Positions 59,572 to 64,000 of a stretch of DNA of 64,000 nt are shown here, piece after piece. Position 1 is the stretch's first letter; every line of letters begins with the position of its first letter. The notes under the pieces were generated by a model. The model did no database searches and was not told where the DNA came from. It saw only the letters and a program-made list of their open reading frames with translations. A program made the translations under genes and the position numbers. The DNA is from Leclercia pneumoniae (GTDB lineage: Bacteria > Pseudomonadota > Gammaproteobacteria > Enterobacterales > Enterobacteriaceae). The stretch lies in NCBI RefSeq assembly GCF_017348915.1, contig NZ_CP071383.1, positions 4,328,179 to 4,392,178 of the forward strand. The letters are read 5' to 3'.

Positions 59572-60936
59572 TTATTTCCCGATACAGAAGCTCGAGAAGA
59601 TGCGGCCCAGCAGATCGTCCGAGGAGAACTCCCCGGTGATCTCACTCAGATTCTGCTGCGCCAGGCGCAGCTCTTCCGCCAGCAGCTCACCCGCCCAGGC
59701 GCCAATCAGCTGCGCTTTCCCCTGAACAAGATGGTTCGCCGCCTCTTCCAGCGCCTGCAGGTGACGACGGCGCGCCAGGAAGCCGCCCTCCATGCTGGTA
59801 TCAAAGCCCATGCTCTGTTTGAGGTGGTTACGCAGGTCATCCACGCCTTCGCCGGTACGTGCCGAGAGGCGAATAAGTGAGTGACCATTTACTTCACTCA
59901 TACCCAGCGTCTCGCCCGTCACATCGGCTTTGTTACGCACAACGGTGATCGGCAGTTTAGCGGGCAGACGGGCGATAAAGTCCGGCCAGATATCTGCGGG
60001 ATCCACCGCGTCAGTGGTGGTGCCGTCTACCATAAATAGCACGCGGTCAGCCTGCTCAATCTCCTGCCAGGCGCGCTCGATACCGATACGCTCCACTTCG
60101 TCGCTGGCATCGCGCAGACCCGCGGTGTCGATAATGTGCAGAGGCATGCCGTCGATGTGGATATGCTCGCGCAGTACGTCGCGGGTGGTGCCGGCAATAT
60201 CAGTAACGATGGCAGCCTCACGACCCGCCAGCGCGTTCAGCAGGCTCGATTTACCGGCATTAGGGCGACCGGCAATCACCACCTTCATCCCTTCACGCAG
60301 CAGGCTGCCCTGGCGCGCTTCGGCACGCACCGCGTCGAGATCGGTCATCACGCTGTTGAGCTGGGCTTCGATTTTGCCATCGGAAAGGAAGTCGATCTCC
60401 TCATCCGGGAAATCAATCGCCGCCTCCACGTAGATCCTGAGGTGAGTAAGTGCTTCCACCAGATGATTTACGCGGGCAGAAAATGCCCCCTGCAGCGAGT
60501 TGAGCGCAGAGCGGGCTGCCTGCTCAGAGCTGGCGTCGATCAGGTCAGCAATCGCCTCGGCCTGCGCCAGATCGAGTTTATCGTTCAGGAAGGCACGTTC
60601 AGAAAACTCACCCGGCTTCGCAATGCGCAGGCCCGGCAAGGTCAGAATACGTTTTAACAGTAAATCGAGGATCACCGGGCCGCCGTGGCCCTGAAGTTCG
60701 AGCACATCTTCGCCGGTAAAGGAGTTTGGCCCCGGAAACCACAGCGCAATGCCCTGATCCAGCGCGGTACCGTCGCTGTCTTTAAACGGCAAATAATCGG
60801 CGTAGCGCGGCTTCGGCAGTTTCCCCAGTACGGCTTCTGCTACCTCGCGCGCCTTCTGGCCGGAGATGCGCAGTATGCCCACACCACCGCGTCCCGGTGG
60901 GGTTGCCTGGGCGACGATAGTGTCGTTATGGCTCAT
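59572..60936 (-). CDS. mnmE: tRNA modification GTPase MnmE (TrmE)
   Basis: K+-activated GTPase that works with MnmG on U34 of tRNA. 454 aa from [19 protein letters not shown]1 loop GRPNAGKSS near residue 223 and the C-terminal CIGK with catalytic Cys near 451. The upstream extension of four codons is not conserved. Confidence 0.98.
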   Translation of the reverse strand: MSHNDTIVAQATPPGRGGVGILRISGQKAREVAEAVLGKLPKPRYADYLPFKDSDGTALDQGIALWFPGPNSFTGEDVLELQGHGGPVILDLLLKRILTLPGLRIAKPGEFSERAFLNDKLDLAQAEAIADLIDASSEQAARSALNSLQGAFSARVNHLVEALTHLRIYVEAAIDFPDEEIDFLSDGKIEAQLNSVMTDLDAVRAEARQGSLLREGMKVVIAGRPNAGKSSLLNALAGREAAIVTDIAGTTRDVLREHIHIDGMPLHIIDTAGLRDASDEVERIGIERAWQEIEQADRVLFMVDGTTTDAVDPADIWPDFIARLPAKLPITVVRNKADVTGETLGMSEVNGHSLIRLSARTGEGVDDLRNHLKQSMGFDTSMEGGFLARRRHLQALEEAANHLVQGKAQLIGAWAGELLAEELRLAQQNLSEITGEFSSDDLLGRIFSSFCIGK

Positions 60937-60957
60937 GGTTTTTCTCAACTGTGTTGC

Positions 60958-60985
60958 AATAAAAAAAGGCGGTCATTTGACCGCC
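60958..60985 (-). terminator. yidC terminator
   Basis: GGCGGTCA (60968-60975) pairs with TGACCGCC (60978-60985); on the minus strand seven T follow. Ends the rpmH-rnpA-yidD-yidC operon before mnmE. Confidence 0.92.
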
Positions 60986-61011
60986 CTTATTCTAGCTACT
61001 GCTCAACCGAA

Positions 61012-62655
61012 TCAGGAACTTTTCTTTTCGCGGCTATGCAGGCCACGTTTTTCCAGACCACGGTAAATCAGCTGCTGCTGGATAATGGTCACCAGGTTGC
61101 TGACGATGTAGTACAGCACCAGACCTGACGGGAACCACAGGAAGAACACGGTGAAGATGACCGGCATGAAGGTCATGATCTTCTGCTGCATCGGGTCGGT
61201 CACGGTGGTCGGCGACATCTTCTGGATGAAGAACATCGTCACGCCCATCAGGATCGGCAGGATGTAGTACGGGTCCTGTGCAGACAGGTCATGGATCCAC
61301 AGGGCGAACGGCGCATGGCGCAGCTCAACGGAACCCATCAGCATGTAGTACAGCGCAAGGAAGATTGGCATCTGAATCAGCAGCGGGAAGCAACCACCCA
61401 GTGGGTTCACTTTCTCTGCTTTATACAGGGCCATCATCTCCTGGCTCTGACGCTGTTTGTCATCGCCCAGACGCTCACGCATCGCCGCAATCTTCGGCTG
61501 CAGCATGCGCATCTTCGCCATGGAGGTGTACTGCGCTTTAGTCAGCGGGTACATGATGCCACGAACGATAAAGGTGATAACGATGATGGAGAAGCCCCAG
61601 TTACCCAGGAAGCTATGGATCCACTTCAGCAGCTTAAACAGCGGCTGAGAGATGAACCACAACCAGCCGTAATCCACGGTCAAATCCAGGTGCGGTGCTA
61701 CTGCAGCCATTTTGTCCTGAATTTCCGGGCCGACCCACAGGGTGCTCGCCAGCTTACCGGTTTGACCCGGCTGCACCAGAACCGGCTGAGATTTGTAGCC
61801 GATAGCTGCAATACCGTTGCCGAGGTTCGTGGTGTAGAAGTTGTTGGTACCGTCGTTATTAGGCACCCACGCCGTTGCGAAATACTGTTGCAGCATCGCA
61901 ACCCAACCGCCTTTAGCGCTGACGTTCAGGTTCTCGTTATCCGCGATAGTATCGAATTTGTATTTCTCATACTTCGAATCTGGCGTGGAGTACGCTGCGC
62001 CACGGAAGGTATGCAGCGCGAAGTTGCTGCTTCCGGTGTCACGATGAGACGGCAGATCGATGGATTGCTTCAGCTGACCAAAGGTCGAGATTTCCAGCGG
62101 TTTCTCGCTGGCGTTCTGCACGCTGTAGCCAACGTTCACCGCATATTCACCGCGTTTCAGGGTGAAGGTTTTGGTGAAGGTGTTGCCTGCGGCGTCGGTA
62201 TAAGTCATCGGGATAGCCAGCTCGTTCTGGCCATCAGCCAGCACAAAGGTATCACTCTCGACGTTATACAGTGGACGCGCACCGTTAGCCGGGTTATCCG
62301 GGCCATCACGACCGGTCAGACCGCTCTGCGCCTGATAAAGGAACTGCGGTGTGGTTTCCAGTAACTGGAACGGTTCGGTAGACTTCAGCTCTTTTGGGTA
62401 GGTCAACAGCAGCGCCTGCTCAACATCACCACCACGGGTGTTGATAGTCAGCTCAAGCACATCGGTCTTAACCGTAATCTGTTTCCCCTGGCCACTGGCC
62501 GGTACGCCCTGGTCGGCGGCGCTACCCGCTGCGGTGGTCGTGGTCTGCGTGGTCTGCTGCTGGGGTTGAGGATTTTTATCCTGCTCCCATGCCTGCCAGA
62601 TCATGAAAGACACGAACAACAAAGCGATGATAAGAAGATTGCGTTGCGAATCCAT
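61012..62655 (-). CDS. yidC: Membrane protein insertase YidC
   Basis: Inserts and folds inner-membrane proteins with or without SecYEG. 547 aa: N-terminal membrane anchor, large periplasmic domain (about residues 25-340), and five C-terminal membrane segments with the conserved hydrophilic-groove Arg. Starts 2 bp after yidD. Confidence 0.98.
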   Translation of the reverse strand: MDSQRNLLIIALLFVSFMIWQAWEQDKNPQPQQQTTQTTTTAAGSAADQGVPASGQGKQITVKTDVLELTINTRGGDVEQALLLTYPKELKSTEPFQLLETTPQFLYQAQSGLTGRDGPDNPANGARPLYNVESDTFVLADGQNELAIPMTYTDAAGNTFTKTFTLKRGEYAVNVGYSVQNASEKPLEISTFGQLKQSIDLPSHRDTGSSNFALHTFRGAAYSTPDSKYEKYKFDTIADNENLNVSAKGGWVAMLQQYFATAWVPNNDGTNNFYTTNLGNGIAAIGYKSQPVLVQPGQTGKLASTLWVGPEIQDKMAAVAPHLDLTVDYGWLWFISQPLFKLLKWIHSFLGNWGFSIIVITFIVRGIMYPLTKAQYTSMAKMRMLQPKIAAMRERLGDDKQRQSQEMMALYKAEKVNPLGGCFPLLIQMPIFLALYYMLMGSVELRHAPFALWIHDLSAQDPYYILPILMGVTMFFIQKMSPTTVTDPMQQKIMTFMPVIFTVFFLWFPSGLVLYYIVSNLVTIIQQQLIYRGLEKRGLHSREKKSS

Positions 62656-62657
62656 CG

Positions 62658-62915
62658 TTAGTGTTCTCTGGTATCAAAGGGTCCGGGGGGGACGGGGTCG
62701 TCTCCACCTGGGTGTAAAGGGTGGCATTTTAATACGCGTTTCACCGTCAACCAACTGCCTTTTATCACTCCAAACCTGCGCAATGCCTCAATTCCATAGC
62801 TTGAGCATGTCGGTGTGAAACGGCAGTGCGGCCCGAGTAGCGGACTAATCAGGCGTTGATAGACCCTAATGAGGGCTATCAGGACCCGTGAGCCAGGCGA
62901 CAGTGGCGGCGCCAT
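62658..62915 (-). CDS. yidD: Membrane protein insertion efficiency factor YidD
   Basis: 85 aa, Cys-containing small membrane-associated protein ([13 protein letters not shown] motif). The start overlaps the rnpA 3' end by 37 bp, as in E. coli. Confidence 0.96.
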
Positions 62916-63238
62916 AATTTTTCCAACGCTTCCGAGAGAGCACGGTTATCGAGGTCGGCAACCCCTTTTTTCGCCACCACCACAAAATCCATCGAAGGGA
63001 GTTCATGTTGACGTAAACGGAAGCTTTCACGCGTCAGACGTTTAATCCGGTTGCGTTCATGCGCACGCTTAACGTTTTTCTTGGCGACAGTAAGACCGAT
63101 ACGGGGATGCCCCAGCGAATTTTGGCGGCCGAGGATGGTGATTTGCGGCGTGCCAGCCCGTTGTGGCTGCTGGAAGACGAAAGTGAAATGAGTGGGAGTT
63201 AACAAACGTAACTCCCTGGGAAATGCGAGCTTAACCAC
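62879..63238 (-). CDS. rnpA: Ribonuclease P protein component RnpA
   Basis: Protein subunit of RNase P, which matures tRNA 5' ends. 119 aa with the RNR motif [15 protein letters not shown] start at the position homologous to E. coli. It follows rpmH closely. Confidence 0.97.
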
Positions 63239-63253
63239 CAGGGGTTAGCTTTA

Positions 63254-63406
<153 letters not shown>

Positions 63407-63496
63407 CTAAACTTGAATAAATTCAATGGCTTTTTACGATGCCCGAACGAATATCGCACGACGGACGCCGAAGCCATGGGTGATTAAAGAGGCCGG

Positions 63497-63525
63497 ATTG
63501 TAATAATTGTACACTCCGGAGTCAA
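63497..63525 (-). promoter_or_regulatory. rpmH promoter
   Basis: -35 TTGACT (63520-63525), 17-bp spacer, -10 TACAAT (63497-63502) on the minus strand; same as the E. coli rpmH promoter from memory. Confidence 0.88.
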
Positions 63526-63539
63526 TTCTCTTTCCTTAT

Positions 63540-64000
63540 TTCCCGCGTAAATTCACACGATTTCGCATGCAAAATGAACAGCGTTAAACGCGCGGGAAGC
63601 CGAGCATTACGCGACGGGTGGAGGATTATACGACCTCACCGGTAAAGCGCAAGGATCGTCCAGGATCTTCGTTAGATCTTTTAAGCAAAAATTTGTCACG
63701 ACTCAGTAATTTTTCCAATATGCGGCCTAAATCCCGGGGCAGGCTAACCAGGATCGATTACACTTACCCGGTTTCGGATCTTCCTGTGGATAAATCGGGA
63801 AGAATCTGTGAGAAACAGAAGATCTCTGGCTCAGTTTAGGCTATGATCCGCGGTCCCGATCGGGATCCCAGCGGTTACGATCGGGTATAAAACCGCAGAC
63901 AGCGGTTCGCACGTCCCCCTTATGCGCAGGGCTTTTCGACGTGCGTCTACAATCATGACTATTCAATAGCTTTCTTTTTATTGTTCGAGTGGAGTCCGCC
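63540..64000 (+). promoter_or_regulatory. dnaA control region
   Basis: A DnaA box TGTGGATAA (63785-63793) precedes the probable dnaA P2 -10 TATGAT (63842-63847), and several GATC sites cluster between 63653 and 63885. The window ends with GAGTGGAGTCCGCC, the ribosome-site region after which the E. coli dnaA GTG start follows at once. Only the leader, not the gene, is inside. Confidence 0.85.

Overview
The window is a replication-origin segment from a gamma-proteobacterium of the family Enterobacteriaceae. Gene order from srkA/yihD/mobAB through the rbs operon, kup, ravA-viaA, asnA/asnC, mioC, oriC, mnmG-rsmG, the atp operon, glmUS, pst-phoU, the tna operon, mnmE, yidC, rnpA and rpmH follows Escherichia coli K-12, and protein lengths match almost gene for gene. 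It is not E. coli: it has a pectate-lyase gene between atpC and glmU, a shortened bgl-type locus, and a different rRNA neighbourhood. A complete tryptophanase operon (tnaC-tnaA-tnaB) predicts an indole-positive organism. From memory of the 16S variable regions I lean to the Leclercia/Kluyvera/Lelliottia/Enterobacter group, but I cannot fix the genus.

Layout. 1-2924: the start of dsbA, srkA, yihD and the mobAB pair. 2960-8310: a complete rRNA operon on the minus strand (P1/P2 promoters, 16S, tRNA-Glu, 23S, 5S, terminator). 8457-10587: yieP and hsrA. 10553-16567: rbsDACBKR with two RbsR-type operators. 16574-22600: kup, ravA-viaA, asnA. 22750-24122: asnC, mioC and oriC. 24123-34290: mnmG, rsmG and atpIBEFHAGDC with its terminator. 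34316-36740: an accessory patch with a 23-codon small ORF and a secreted PL9-type pectate lyase, flanked by KdgR-like boxes. 36987-40425: glmU-glmS with an empty attTn7 position. 40585-45256: Pho boxes and pstSCAB-phoU. 45441-50433: an operon of EIIBC permease, BglH-type porin, YieL-type esterase and YieK-type sugar isomerase/lactonase behind a BglG-type RNA antiterminator. 50438-56270: yieH, adeP, chrR/yieF, yieE, yidZ, mdtL. 56400-59534: tnaB, tnaA, tnaC and a CRP site. 59572-63394: mnmE, yidC, yidD, rnpA, rpmH. The window stops just before the expected dnaA start codon.

How it fits together. Most of the window is core machinery: replication initiation (oriC, mioC and the dnaA control region), ATP synthase, tRNA modification (MnmE and MnmG form one enzyme complex), amino-sugar synthesis (GlmU, GlmS), phosphate uptake, and membrane-protein insertion (YidC, YidD). 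The accessory layer is about plant-derived carbohydrates: ribose uptake, pectate cleavage and a probable aryl-beta-glucoside or oligosaccharide PTS/porin/esterase operon.

Main points to check. (1) The rRNA operon looks like an rrnA/rrnC hybrid relative to E. coli, so about 90 kb that lies between those operons in K-12 is not here. (2) The bgl-like operon keeps its RNA antiterminator but has no local bglG, no phospho-beta-glucosidase gene and no EIIA domain. (3) An unannotated 23-residue peptide gene has a good promoter, a CRP-like site and a strong KdgR-like box beside the pectate lyase, which itself has two KdgR-like boxes.
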